DNA of 64,000 nucleotides from Chengkuizengella sediminis (GTDB lineage: Bacteria > Bacillota > Bacilli > Paenibacillales > KCTC-33759), in NCBI RefSeq assembly GCF_010078385.1, contig NZ_SIJC01000003.1, positions 310,001-374,000 on the forward strand. The letters run 5' to 3'. The notes beneath the pieces are model-generated. The model did not search any database. It was not told the DNA's origin and was given only the letters and a program-made list of their open reading frames with translations. The translations under genes were made by a program, and so were the position numbers. Every line of letters begins with the position of its first letter. Position 1 is the first letter of the stretch. This document shows positions 45,866-55,370 of the stretch, in pieces.

Positions 45866-47323
45866 TTACGATTTCTTTTTAATCTGATTGATTAAAGCAA
45901 GCATCACTGGTCGCATACTAGGAAACATATATACTATTCCAAAATAGAAAATTACACATATGATAATAGAGATAAAACTCCAAACTAAACCACTAAACAA
46001 TTGTTGTAGGAAAAAGCCTAAGAATCCCATAGTAATTGCTGCAACAATAGTTGGAAACACATTTCTAATAACTTTAATTATTGGAATTCCAATCGCAAAC
46101 TTCATGATTAAAAAATGGACTAAAACTCCTTGTAATCGGATCCATGATCGTGCATATACAAGTGCCCAAAATCCATATTTTGAGCTTATTATACAGACAG
46201 GTATCAACACCATCAAATGAAGTACTTGACCTAAAAAAGATAACTTTGGCCTACCCTTCGCTCGATACACTTCACTACACAAATATCCAAATACAATAAT
46301 TATGGCACTTGTCAGAGCCCAATTGCCAATTACTCCACTCGCTTCACTCCACTGATTCCCTAAGAGAATTTGGGTTGCTAGATCACTATATAAATAGACG
46401 CCGACACCTAAAGGAATAATGACTATAGAAACGGCTCTTTGTGTTTTGAAAAACATACGATTAAACTCTTCTTTATTATTCTGCAATCGAGACAATGCTG
46501 AAAATAAAACAGGAACAGTAGCAGATGTAATGATTGCCATAAGTGTGTTAACCATACTCAAGGAAATTTTATATACCCCTAAATAATATGAATTTAGTAC
46601 ACTGCCAATCAGCAAGACATCCACCCATACCGTAACCCATATAGAAATTGCCTCAATTAACGACCATATACTAAACGACAGCATTTCTTTTAAAATTCGC
46701 ACTTTATAAAATAATTTGGGTTTCCACTTTGATTTAATCGTCAAAATAATAGCGTTAAGAAGTTCACCACAAAGATTTCCTATTATAAGTGCCCAGTAGC
46801 TAAAGCCCATAAAAGCCAAAGGTATCGTTACAAAAAATGGCATACAGACTGAAACTATTCGGACCAAAAACAATGTTTTAAAATCAAAATCACGTTTATA
46901 CAAAGACATCTGTATACTTGAAAATGATGTAAGTGGTAATTGTGCACAAGCTATGACTATAACTATCCCTAAACCCGGATTTCCTACTAAAGCTGCTATT
47001 CTTTCATAAAACAAAGCAATAATGCCCCACAGAAATACGGATATTCCTAAATTTGTCCAAAAAGCAACGTTAGTATTCTGATACTTTTCCTCCTCATTAT
47101 TAAATTCATGTTGTACTAAATATTTTTGAAATCCAGCATCAGTAAACATATCTGCAAAGCTGATTATCATCGTTATGGTTGCCACTATACCAAAAGCTTC
47201 TGGTACTAGTAATCTAGCTAAAATCATATTCGTGATGGGGATCACTAATTTTGCTGCTATTTCGGTTATTAATGCCCACTTTGTTGCTTTAACCATTTTT
47301 CCGTGTAGTTCTTTATGATTCAA
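45866..47323 (-). CDS. Polysaccharide flippase (lipopolysaccharide biosynthesis type, Wzx)
   Basis: A 485-residue protein with 12-14 membrane helices. The N-terminal NHKELHGKMVKATKWALI followed by LARLLVPEAFGIVATITMII is typical of the RfbX/Polysacc_synt_3 family, and FADMFTDAGFQKYLVQ is conserved. It exports undecaprenyl-linked repeat units. A second flippase of this type lies at 57947 and a third, more distant one at 35337. It is followed by the AT-rich gap and preceded by a polymerase gene on the same strand. Confidence 0.9.
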   Translation of the reverse strand: MNHKELHGKMVKATKWALITEIAAKLVIPITNMILARLLVPEAFGIVATITMIISFADMFTDAGFQKYLVQHEFNNEEEKYQNTNVAFWTNLGISVFLWGIIALFYERIAALVGNPGLGIVIVIACAQLPLTSFSSIQMSLYKRDFDFKTLFLVRIVSVCMPFFVTIPLAFMGFSYWALIIGNLCGELLNAIILTIKSKWKPKLFYKVRILKEMLSFSIWSLIEAISIWVTVWVDVLLIGSVLNSYYLGVYKISLSMVNTLMAIITSATVPVLFSALSRLQNNKEEFNRMFFKTQRAVSIVIIPLGVGVYLYSDLATQILLGNQWSEASGVIGNWALTSAIIIVFGYLCSEVYRAKGRPKLSFLGQVLHLMVLIPVCIISSKYGFWALVYARSWIRLQGVLVHFLIMKFAIGIPIIKVIRNVFPTIVAAITMGFLGFFLQQLFSGLVWSFISIIICVIFYFGIVYMFPSMRPVMLALINQIKKKS

Positions 47324-47411
47324 TATTTTTTACCAAATGGAATATTTTGATCAATAAACTCGTTCCTGAAATAAGTCAGCTCATGCATGTGAATATCCCC
47401 CCCTTTATTTT

Positions 47412-48584
47412 CTATGCATCTATCTCCTCACCATCACTTAGATCACAAGCAATTAATGCAATGAAAATCCACATTAAGGTATTTCTAATTCCATTGTGTG
47501 TTAATCCATAGACCATAATTCCTACAAATAAATAAAACTCTCTCCATCTATTGTATTTAAATGCATTTATGATAATAAAAGTAAATATCAAAAATCCAAC
47601 TAGTCCATAACTTAAAAATATATTCCCCAAGGTAGAATGGAATTCTTTATAACTATTAAATCTCCAAAATCCACCTTCGCCAGCTCCAAAGATTAAATAC
47701 TGGGGATGAATAAATATCCTATCATAACCTCTTGTACTTACTTCTTCTATTGAATTAATGTCTTTTCCAACCACTCTTTTATTTAATCCATAATAAATTT
47801 TAGAATCAGTAATCAAACTACTGTCATAGTAGATAAAAAAAGTAAGAATAAAGGAAATCAACAAAAATCCTCCTAAGATTACTCTCATTAATCTTCTTTT
47901 TAAAAGAAGGAATATACTTCTATTTTTTAATATATACAATCCAATGATAATAACCGAAGCTCCAATTGCTCCTCTTGATAAAGATATTAAGGAAAGAAAA
48001 AAACAAGTAGTTAAAGCTGTTATGAATAAATGTGCTTTATCTTCTAATTTTCGTTTAGAATATATTAGTAAACACAATGAAACTACACTAAAGTAACCCA
48101 GTTGGTTAGGATTATTAAAAAAACCTGTATCTCTACCTGTTGTTACTCCATTTAAAAGCATAATTAACAATGTTTGGAGTAAAATTGAAATTAAAACTCC
48201 CCAGTATACAGCTTTAAATAATTTATTTCCATGTCGAGAAAATAAAATAATTACTAAAAAGCAAGCTAAAAAATTAAAAATATAATAAAGTGTCATTTTA
48301 TAAACTACTTCTCCTAAGATCACAGTCCATAAAATATTTATAATTGCGATATATGAAATAAATAAAAGGTTTAATATAATAAAACTACTATTCTTTTTTT
48401 TAATTTTGACTTTCAATTTATTGATAAAAATCATAAAAAATAGTAATAATAACATAATTAAATCTGCCATTTGGAGACTACCGCTTGGAAGAATATAAAA
48501 AGGTTTTACAATAAAATATAGTATAAATAATCCTAGAGTAAGTTTATAAAAAAGTGGATTGTTATGTTTATGAATAGGTTCCAT
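47412..48584 (-). CDS. O-antigen ligase/polymerase-like membrane protein (Wzy)
   Basis: A 390-residue hydrophobic protein with about 10-12 helices and a polar outer loop of about 60 residues near position 270-330 (SEVSTRGYDRIFIHPQYLIFG shortened to its STRGYDR core). The layout fits Wzy polymerases or WaaL ligases. It would join exported repeat units outside the membrane. It lies between the first flippase and a GT4 glycosyltransferase, a normal place for wzy. Substrate specificity cannot be read from sequence. Confidence 0.8.
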   Translation of the reverse strand: MEPIHKHNNPLFYKLTLGLFILYFIVKPFYILPSGSLQMADLIMLLLLFFMIFINKLKVKIKKKNSSFIILNLLFISYIAIINILWTVILGEVVYKMTLYYIFNFLACFLVIILFSRHGNKLFKAVYWGVLISILLQTLLIMLLNGVTTGRDTGFFNNPNQLGYFSVVSLCLLIYSKRKLEDKAHLFITALTTCFFLSLISLSRGAIGASVIIIGLYILKNRSIFLLLKRRLMRVILGGFLLISFILTFFIYYDSSLITDSKIYYGLNKRVVGKDINSIEEVSTRGYDRIFIHPQYLIFGAGEGGFWRFNSYKEFHSTLGNIFLSYGLVGFLIFTFIIINAFKYNRWREFYLFVGIMVYGLTHNGIRNTLMWIFIALIACDLSDGEEIDA

Positions 48585-48613
48585 TTTAAATTATCCACCT
48601 CCCAAAGCACGAA

Positions 48614-49816
48614 TTAGTTATCCATTAGTTTGTCTACATATTTTTTATTAACATCCATAGAATATGTTTTGAACTCATTTAGAAAATCATTTCTTCTCAT
48701 ATCCAACTTTTCATGGTAGTAATCCCTTGACTTATTAAAATTACGAATTGCTTGATTTTTCATTTCTTCTTTGTCAGATAATAAACTGTTAATTTTAGTG
48801 GATAACTCGTTGCAATTCCCTTTCTTAAAAATGTGTTTTTCCTCTACTAACTCAGGTATACCACCTGCATTTGAAGCAATAATTGGACATGCTCTGCTCA
48901 TTGATTCAATCACTGCCCTTGGTAACCCTTCTTGTTTACTAGGTTGTATGTATATATCAATGTTATCAATCCATTGAACTATTTTATTTTGTGGAACTGC
49001 GCCTAGAAATACGATTTTATCTATAACTCCAAATTTCTCAGCTATTGATTTTAAATAAGAATCATCACCATTGCCTGCAAGTTGATACTCAAAATCGTAC
49101 CCTTCCTTTGCTAACTTTGATATCGCCTCTATAACATATTCCTGACCTTTAAATTTCACATCTATTGCCGCTGCTGTTCCAAGAATAATTTTATTTGATG
49201 TTTTTAACTTATGTATTTTATCTATTCTATTTATAAGTACCTGCTCATCTATAAATTCAATTTTCACATTAGAACAGCTTATATTTGTACCGTTTGTAGG
49301 GTATCTTTTTTGAAGAAATTTATTTGTAACATAAAGAACATAGGGTGCACTTTTAACTATTTTTTTTAATTTCAAACATGAAAGAGGGGCTAAAATTTTC
49401 CCTGCCAGATTACCATAATTCCATAAAGCATCCCAAGGGCATCCTACAACTTCTATTGCATATGGCTTATTTTTTTTAATAGCATATTCTATTGCAATTG
49501 AGCCAATTGAACTTGATCTAGCTATTACACAATCTGCATCTGCAACTTCTTTTTCAATTATTTTTCTGGCTTCAAGAATTTTATAAAATTTATTAATAGA
49601 TTTAAAATTTGGAACTTTTATAAACTTCACATGTTCAGTCGTGGATAAAGACATTTTTTGTATTTGTTGATGAACAGACTCCTGTCTTGAAATAAATTTC
49701 ACTTCATCAAAAACGTCTGTATATCTCAACAATACATGCTTTGGAAAACTCCCATTGCTATAATACTCATTATTATATTTATAGAATATGTGATCGTGAG
49801 CAAATAATAACTTCAT
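48614..49816 (-). CDS. Family 4 glycosyltransferase
   Basis: A 400-residue GT-B glycosyltransferase. The C-terminal donor-binding domain has KLAKEGYDFEYQLAGNGDD and the EX7E motif QEGLPRAVIESMSRA with GGIPELVEE, all GT4 hallmarks. The N-terminal LLFAHDHIFYKYNNEYYS contacts the acceptor. It adds one sugar to the lipid-linked repeat unit on the cytoplasmic face. The linked sugar is unknown. Confidence 0.88.
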   Translation of the reverse strand: MKLLFAHDHIFYKYNNEYYSNGSFPKHVLLRYTDVFDEVKFISRQESVHQQIQKMSLSTTEHVKFIKVPNFKSINKFYKILEARKIIEKEVADADCVIARSSSIGSIAIEYAIKKNKPYAIEVVGCPWDALWNYGNLAGKILAPLSCLKLKKIVKSAPYVLYVTNKFLQKRYPTNGTNISCSNVKIEFIDEQVLINRIDKIHKLKTSNKIILGTAAAIDVKFKGQEYVIEAISKLAKEGYDFEYQLAGNGDDSYLKSIAEKFGVIDKIVFLGAVPQNKIVQWIDNIDIYIQPSKQEGLPRAVIESMSRACPIIASNAGGIPELVEEKHIFKKGNCNELSTKINSLLSDKEEMKNQAIRNFNKSRDYYHEKLDMRRNDFLNEFKTYSMDVNKKYVDKLMDN

Positions 49817-49908
49817 AAATCGGACCTCTCTTATATACCAAATTTACCCTTTATATTTATATCCATTGCAGTCATAACCACTTTTATCAATACATCTTTA
49901 ACTATGAT

Positions 49909-51066
49909 TTATTCAGTATTTAATAGTGTTTGGTAATTTTGATGTATTCTTTGAGCTACAATGGTTTCAGTAAATTCTTGTTCGATTCTTGTTCGTGCAT
50001 TGATCCCATATTCAATTAACTTATACTGATATTGTTCATCCATCCATTGACTCATCTTTTTACCCAGAGAAAGAGCATCAAGTAAATCCACTAATTCCCC
50101 AGTAACATGATCAATAACTAATTCCCTTGTCCCTAATACATTCGTAGCTAAGACTGGTTTTGAAAAAGCCATAGACTCCATTAATATTCTAGGTATTCCT
50201 TCTTTTTCAGACGTTAATAAAACCGCATCTGCGAGCTGGATGTAATCATGAATATTTTCTTTATATCCTAAAAAAATAAATTTATGACTTACCTTTAGTT
50301 CATCCGTTAGGTTTAATATCTCATCTTTAAGGATTCCATCCCCTGCAATCAGCACTTTAAAATCAAACTGTTGATCCATTTTGCTAACTGCATGGATTAA
50401 TAATTTATGATTTTTTACAGATTCCAATCTAGCTGCCATCAAATATATAAATGTGTCTTCACATAATCCTAAGCTGTTCTTTAAATTTGTTATTTGTGTT
50501 GAATTTAGTTTCGGTATGAGATCTAACCTTTTTAAGTGAACACCGTTACCCTCATAACCGGTGAGCACTCTTTTGGGAACAAATTTTTTTATTTTTTCTA
50601 AATCTTCTTTATTTTGAGAGAAATAAGCACCACTAAACCAACTGGCGACTTTTTCCAACCACTTATAAGTACTATATAGTGGAAAAGACTGCCCTTCATA
50701 AAATGGGAGTCCATGACTTGTATGGGCTACGATTTTTTTTCTTGCCATATATGCAGCAATTCTACCTATGAAACCTGCTTTTGCCGTGTGGGTATGAATG
50801 ATGTCATAATCACTATTTTTTAACACTTTATATACCTTGATTAGACTTATCATATCCTGAATAGGCCGAATACTACGAGATATATGAACTGGGATATGTT
50901 TAAACCCAGCTAACTTAATTGCTTTTGCTAGACCTGTGTCTGAAGACATAAAATCCACTTTATATCCACAGTTTTCTAATTCCTTCATTTTATCTACTAA
51001 CATACTTTTGATCGTGATATCAACCGTTGTGATATGAAGCACTTTGCATGTCTTTTTCATAGGCAC
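49909..51066 (-). CDS. Family 4 glycosyltransferase, PglA-like
   Basis: A 385-residue GT-B enzyme. HTHTAKAGFIGRIAAYMA and GLPFYEGQ near the N-terminal third, and EKEGIPRILMESMA with GTRELV near the C-terminus, are typical of the group that includes PglA and EpsD. These enzymes add a second sugar to undecaprenyl-PP-linked bacillosamine-type sugars. The GTG start at 51066 follows AAGGAGCTTGTCAT. The gene is divergent from the aminotransferase/initiating transferase pair, which would make its acceptor. Confidence 0.88.
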   Translation of the reverse strand: MPMKKTCKVLHITTVDITIKSMLVDKMKELENCGYKVDFMSSDTGLAKAIKLAGFKHIPVHISRSIRPIQDMISLIKVYKVLKNSDYDIIHTHTAKAGFIGRIAAYMARKKIVAHTSHGLPFYEGQSFPLYSTYKWLEKVASWFSGAYFSQNKEDLEKIKKFVPKRVLTGYEGNGVHLKRLDLIPKLNSTQITNLKNSLGLCEDTFIYLMAARLESVKNHKLLIHAVSKMDQQFDFKVLIAGDGILKDEILNLTDELKVSHKFIFLGYKENIHDYIQLADAVLLTSEKEGIPRILMESMAFSKPVLATNVLGTRELVIDHVTGELVDLLDALSLGKKMSQWMDEQYQYKLIEYGINARTRIEQEFTETIVAQRIHQNYQTLLNTE

Positions 51067-51323
51067 ATGACAAGCTCCTTCTATTAAAATATGAAACTTC
51101 CACTCGAGTGAATAATCCTGTTTGTTTTCTTTTCATATGTATGAAGCTTGTTATTTTATTATTCCGATTTATTTGATTTAGAAAATGTTTATTTATATCT
51201 AATATTTCTGTCATAAATCTATGGAAACTGCATATTTTGGAAGAGGCAGATTACTAGAGAATGTAATATGATCCTGCTCATATAGTAAATTTCTTGTCAG
51301 TTCAAAGAGAGGAATAATATAAA

Positions 51324-52472
51324 ATGAAAATTCCATTTTCAATTCCGTATGTTGGCGAAGAAGAAAAACTAGAAGTATTGGATGCCATTAATTCTAATTG
51401 GTTAAGTAAAGGTCCAAAAACTATACAATTTGAGAAAATGTTTTCTAAATATGTAGATAGTCCATTTAGCATTGGACTCAATTCTTGTACGGCTGGATTA
51501 CACTTAGCTTGTTTAGCTCTAGGTATTGGTGAGGGAGATGAGGTCATTGTCACACCTTACACTTTTGTTTCTACTGTAAATACAATTATTCATTGTGGTG
51601 CCATTCCTGTATTTGTTGATATCGATTTTCAAACGATGAATATAGATGTCCCGCTCATAGAAAAAGCAATCACAAATAAAACAAAAGCGGTTATTCCAGT
51701 CCATTTTGCTGGATATCCTTGTGAAATGGATTTGTTATTGGATATTGCAGATCGACATGGTTTAAAAATTATAGAGGATGCTGCACATGCCGTATACACA
51801 CAGTACAAAGGGAAAATGATTGGTAGTTTAGGGGATATTACCTGTTTTAGTTTCTATGCCACTAAAAATTTAGCTACGGGTGAAGGTGGAATGTTAACTA
51901 CTCAAAATGAAGAAATTGCCGATCGAATTCGAGTAATGAGCTTACATGGAATGAGTCGTAATGCTTGGAATCGTTATGGGGATCAAGGTTCCTGGTTTTA
52001 TGAAGTACATGAGGCTGGATTCAAATATAATATGACGGATATTCAAGCTGCTTTTGGAATAGCTCAGTTAAAAAAATTAGAACATATGCAAACATTAAGG
52101 AAGAAATGTGCTGATTTATACAACAAAGCCTTTACTGAATGTGAAGAACTGATTTTACCACATGACTCCCTCGAACATCGTCATGCTTGGCACTTATACG
52201 TCATTCGACTTAGAGAAGAGATGTTAACCATAGATCGAAATGAATTTATCCAAAAATTAACGGAAGTTGGGATAGGTACAAGTGTTCACTTTATTCCTGT
52301 ACCACAACATCCTTATTATCAAAAACTTGGATATGATCTTAGCGATTATCCTCAAACTCAAAAAGCTTTTGAATCTACCATTTCCCTTCCCTTCTATCCT
52401 GGGTTATCAGAATCTCAAATTCATTATGTGACTGATCATGTCATCGATATTATTTCGAAATATAAAATATGA
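51324..52472 (+). CDS. DegT/DnrJ/EryC1/StrS sugar aminotransferase
   Basis: A 382-residue PLP enzyme. The PLP lysine is in FYATKNLATGEGG (about 186-198), preceded by EDAAHAVYTQYKGKMIGSLG cut here to its EDAAHA core. It would transaminate the 4-keto sugar from the PglF-like dehydratase to a 4-amino sugar, as PglE or EpsN do. The matching acetyltransferase (PglD/EpsM type) is not seen in the window. The start follows GAGAGGAATAATATAAA. The initiating transferase gene follows after 10 bases. Confidence 0.93.
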   Translation: MKIPFSIPYVGEEEKLEVLDAINSNWLSKGPKTIQFEKMFSKYVDSPFSIGLNSCTAGLHLACLALGIGEGDEVIVTPYTFVSTVNTIIHCGAIPVFVDIDFQTMNIDVPLIEKAITNKTKAVIPVHFAGYPCEMDLLLDIADRHGLKIIEDAAHAVYTQYKGKMIGSLGDITCFSFYATKNLATGEGGMLTTQNEEIADRIRVMSLHGMSRNAWNRYGDQGSWFYEVHEAGFKYNMTDIQAAFGIAQLKKLEHMQTLRKKCADLYNKAFTECEELILPHDSLEHRHAWHLYVIRLREEMLTIDRNEFIQKLTEVGIGTSVHFIPVPQHPYYQKLGYDLSDYPQTQKAFESTISLPFYPGLSESQIHYVTDHVIDIISKYKI

Positions 52473-52482
52473 AGGTGATTCT

Positions 52483-53148
52483 ATGGCCAAAAAGTTATTT
52501 GATTATAGTTTTTCAATCCTTGGACTCCTTTTATTAAGCCCAATGTTAATTATCGTTTCTATTTATATCAAATTAGATTCTAAAGGACCTGTGTTTTTTA
52601 AACAAACTCGAATAGGAAAAAATGAAAACCCTTTTCAAATTTATAAATTCCGAACGATGATCCAAGAGGCTGAGCGTGTTGGAAAACAAATTACAGTAGA
52701 GAACGATCCTCGTATTACACGTCTTGGCCTGTTCTTACGCAAATACAAAATAGATGAATTTCCGCAGCTTATTAATGTACTAAAAGGAGAAATGAGTTTG
52801 GTTGGGCCCAGACCTGAAGTACCAGAATACGTTCAACATTATACACAAGCTCAAATAAAAGTATTTACTGTTCTCCCTGGTATTACGGATGAAGCTTCCA
52901 TAAAATATAAACATGAAAATCACCTCTTAAGTGAAGGAATAAATAGTGAAGAGATTTATATTCAACACATTATGCAAGATAAGCTTAAAATCAATCTAAA
53001 ATATATAGATCATGTTTCGTTATGGCTAGATTTAAAGATTATATTGAGGACGTTATTGGTAGTGTTTATAAGAAAAGAAAAAGGATATAATGAGACATAC
53101 ATCAACCAGTCTGAAGATTCTAATGAATCAAAATTCTTAAAAGAATGA
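52483..53148 (+). CDS. Initiating sugar-1-phosphate transferase (PglC/EpsL-like)
   Basis: A 221-residue monotopic membrane protein of the bacterial sugar transferase family. One N-terminal hydrophobic helix (about 5-32) is followed by [20 protein letters not shown], the catalytic Asp-Glu pair in [15 protein letters not shown] and [11 protein letters not shown]. It transfers a sugar phosphate from UDP-sugar to undecaprenyl phosphate and so starts the EPS repeat unit. The short PglC form suggests a diamino- or N-acetyl-sugar. ATG 52483 follows GAAGGTGATTCT. It shares its terminator with the convergent gene at 53165. Confidence 0.92.
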   Translation: MAKKLFDYSFSILGLLLLSPMLIIVSIYIKLDSKGPVFFKQTRIGKNENPFQIYKFRTMIQEAERVGKQITVENDPRITRLGLFLRKYKIDEFPQLINVLKGEMSLVGPRPEVPEYVQHYTQAQIKVFTVLPGITDEASIKYKHENHLLSEGINSEEIYIQHIMQDKLKINLKYIDHVSLWLDLKIILRTLLVVFIRKEKGYNETYINQSEDSNESKFLKE

Positions 53149-53151
53149 TGA

Positions 53152-53183
53152 AAAACAGTGGTAATTAACTACCACTGTTTTCG
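53152..53183. terminator. Bidirectional terminator shared by two convergent genes
   Basis: A perfect 12-bp stem (AAAACAGTGGTA at 53152-53163 with TACCACTGTTTT at 53170-53181) has a 6-base loop. The minus-strand gene's stop codon (53165-53167) lies in the loop, so the last codons of that gene form one arm. Confidence 0.85.
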
Positions 53184-54160
53184 ATTTGAGACTTTAGATC
53201 ATTTAGTATTTTATTACTTGTTTCATCTTTTACATTCTGATAGGTTTGCCTCCATTGATCAATTATCTCTGGATTAAAACTTTCTGTTGCAAATTCTTGT
53301 TCTGCTTGTGTCATTAAATCTTCAAACTGTGTATCACATTCACCTTCAGCTTGCACAAACTTTTGTAGGAATGCATTTTGCAAATATTGAACAGTAACCT
53401 GCTCCCCATTTGCAGTTTTTTTGTCGATATCCGCTCTGATTTCGTCAGCTAAATCATTAACTTTTGCTTCACAGGTGTTTTGTAGAGGTTCTATTTGAGT
53501 TAGATATTTTTGTTCTACTTCTTGGGTTACTGGTGTTAAATTTTCATGTTGATTTTCTTCGGTTTGGTCTTCAGTGGTTTGTGAATCTGTTACCACAGGT
53601 TCATTTTTTTGAGTTGCAACATTATCTTCAATTTGAGATGATTCTGAGGTTTCATCTTTCAAGCCTGGAATTGGAAAATTAGGATCTAGTATGTTTAGAG
53701 TTCTACCATAGTACCTAGCTATTTGTCGTAAAGCATCAATTTCTTCTTGTGATAACTTAGCTAAAAGTGTGTCTCTTATGTGTTTCAACTCTTCTGGTGT
53801 TAGATCTTCTCTAACCTGACCCGTTAAGTATTGCATTTCTTTAATACTTAATCCAGAGTTTAATAAAATGGAGGTAACATCTAATGCATCTTCCATTTCA
53901 ATAGGTTTGTCTGCAAATTCTTCAGCCTTTTCCAAATGACCTTCAACACTTGAAGGTAATGAATCAGGGTTTATTTCTTCAGAACTAGAAGTATTTTCTT
54001 GTTCTCTAACATCTAATCTTTCTTGTATTTCTGTCATATCTTTGGATTTAAGATCAATATAAATCCAAGTGATTGTAGTTAATAGAACCATTAAAAGAAA
54101 AGAAAAAGTAATAATAATCCGACGTTTCCATGGTTTTAGGTTTTTCCAACGTTTTTTCAT
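53165..54160 (-). CDS. Membrane-anchored hypothetical protein
   Basis: A 331-residue protein with a basic N-terminus, one membrane helix (about 15-34), then a long acidic helical extracellular part. A Thr/Glu/Gln-rich linker at about 165-215 separates two helical domains. The C-terminal domain has two cysteines, in NTCEAK and EGECDTQ, spaced for a possible disulfide. No family is recognised. It sits between the initiating transferase and the epimerase in the EPS region. A role in polymer export or anchoring is only inferred from position. Confidence 0.65.
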   Translation of the reverse strand: MKKRWKNLKPWKRRIIITFSFLLMVLLTTITWIYIDLKSKDMTEIQERLDVREQENTSSSEEINPDSLPSSVEGHLEKAEEFADKPIEMEDALDVTSILLNSGLSIKEMQYLTGQVREDLTPEELKHIRDTLLAKLSQEEIDALRQIARYYGRTLNILDPNFPIPGLKDETSESSQIEDNVATQKNEPVVTDSQTTEDQTEENQHENLTPVTQEVEQKYLTQIEPLQNTCEAKVNDLADEIRADIDKKTANGEQVTVQYLQNAFLQKFVQAEGECDTQFEDLMTQAEQEFATESFNPEIIDQWRQTYQNVKDETSNKILNDLKSQIENSGS

Positions 54161-54344
54161 GAATGATCACACCTATAGTTATGGGATTTGATAATATTAT
54201 TCTTGATGTATAGAAAGTTTTGTTAACCGCTCTAATACTATTTTACCATTTTAACATAGTGCTTTTTCTTTATTCTACTGCTTTATATTTATTCTCAATT
54301 AAATTAATATCTATGTTAGCAAATTTATCCCACTCAAAAATTAC

Positions 54345-55370
54345 TTAATTCACTTTATAATACTCCACATACCAATCTGCAAATTTCTGTAATCCATCTT
54401 CTATCGAAGTCGCTGGTTTAAATCCCACAGCTTCATGTAACAAATCAGTCGATGCATAAGTTGCAGGTACATCACCTGACTTGATTGGTTCGAATACCTT
54501 ATCAAACTCTACCAACCTTCCAGTAGCTTTACTTAAAGCTCTTTCCAACGTTTTAATAAAATACATCAATCTCTCAGGGTTGTTATTTCCAATGTTAAAT
54601 ACTTTATGGAGAGGTGCCTCAGTAGGTGGATTATTAAGAAGTCGTTCAATCCCTTCTACTATATCATCTATGAATGTAAAGTCACGGTAGAGATCATTCT
54701 CGAAATCACCGTTATTAAATATCTTAATTGGCTCTCCAGCAAAATATTTATCTGTAAATCCAAAGTAAGCCATGTCCGGTCGTCCCATAGGACCATAAAC
54801 GGTAAAGAACCGAAGCCCTGTTGCAGGAATGTCATATAAGTGGCTATAAGTGTGAGCCATCAATTCATTGGATTTTTTAGTAGATGCATAAAGAGAAACT
54901 GGATTGTCTACAGAATCTGATTCTTCAAATGGCACCTTTTTATTGGCTCCATAGACAGAACTGGATGATGCGTAAACTAGATGTTCTACTGGATTGTGTC
55001 TGCAAGCTTCCAGAATGTTGTAAAAACCTATGATATTACTTTGAATGTATACATCAGGATTCTCTATTGAATATCTAACTCCTGCTTGAGCAGCCAGATT
55101 AATCACAACGTTTGGTTTGTACTGTTCAAAGAGATTTGTGATCATGGACTTATCAGAAATATCACCTTTAATAAAAATAAACTTCTCATAGGCTTTAAGT
55201 TGCTCCAAACGAGTATGTTTAAGATTTACATCGTAGTAATCATTTAAATTATCTACACCAATCACTTGACATCCCTGTTCTAACAGTTTTCTAGATAAGT
55301 AATATCCGATGAAACCTGCTGCTCCAGTGATTAGATATATTTTACTAGGATCAAGGGTTTTGTAATTCAA
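54345..55370 (-). CDS. UDP-glucuronate 4-epimerase-like SDR enzyme
   Basis: A 341-residue extended SDR enzyme. The NAD motif is ITGAAGFIGYYLS near residue 14. The catalytic Ser region is YASSSSVYG, and Tyr/Lys sit in YASTKKSNE. NLNDYYDVNLK, AAQAGVRYSIENP and FFTVYGPMGRPDMA match UDP-glucuronate 4-epimerases (CapI/Uge type), which make UDP-galacturonate. It overlaps the ugd gene upstream by 20 bases, so UDP-glucuronate made by that enzyme is its likely substrate. Confidence 0.92.
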   Translation of the reverse strand: MNYKTLDPSKIYLITGAAGFIGYYLSRKLLEQGCQVIGVDNLNDYYDVNLKHTRLEQLKAYEKFIFIKGDISDKSMITNLFEQYKPNVVINLAAQAGVRYSIENPDVYIQSNIIGFYNILEACRHNPVEHLVYASSSSVYGANKKVPFEESDSVDNPVSLYASTKKSNELMAHTYSHLYDIPATGLRFFTVYGPMGRPDMAYFGFTDKYFAGEPIKIFNNGDFENDLYRDFTFIDDIVEGIERLLNNPPTEAPLHKVFNIGNNNPERLMYFIKTLERALSKATGRLVEFDKVFEPIKSGDVPATYASTDLLHEAVGFKPATSIEDGLQKFADWYVEYYKVN

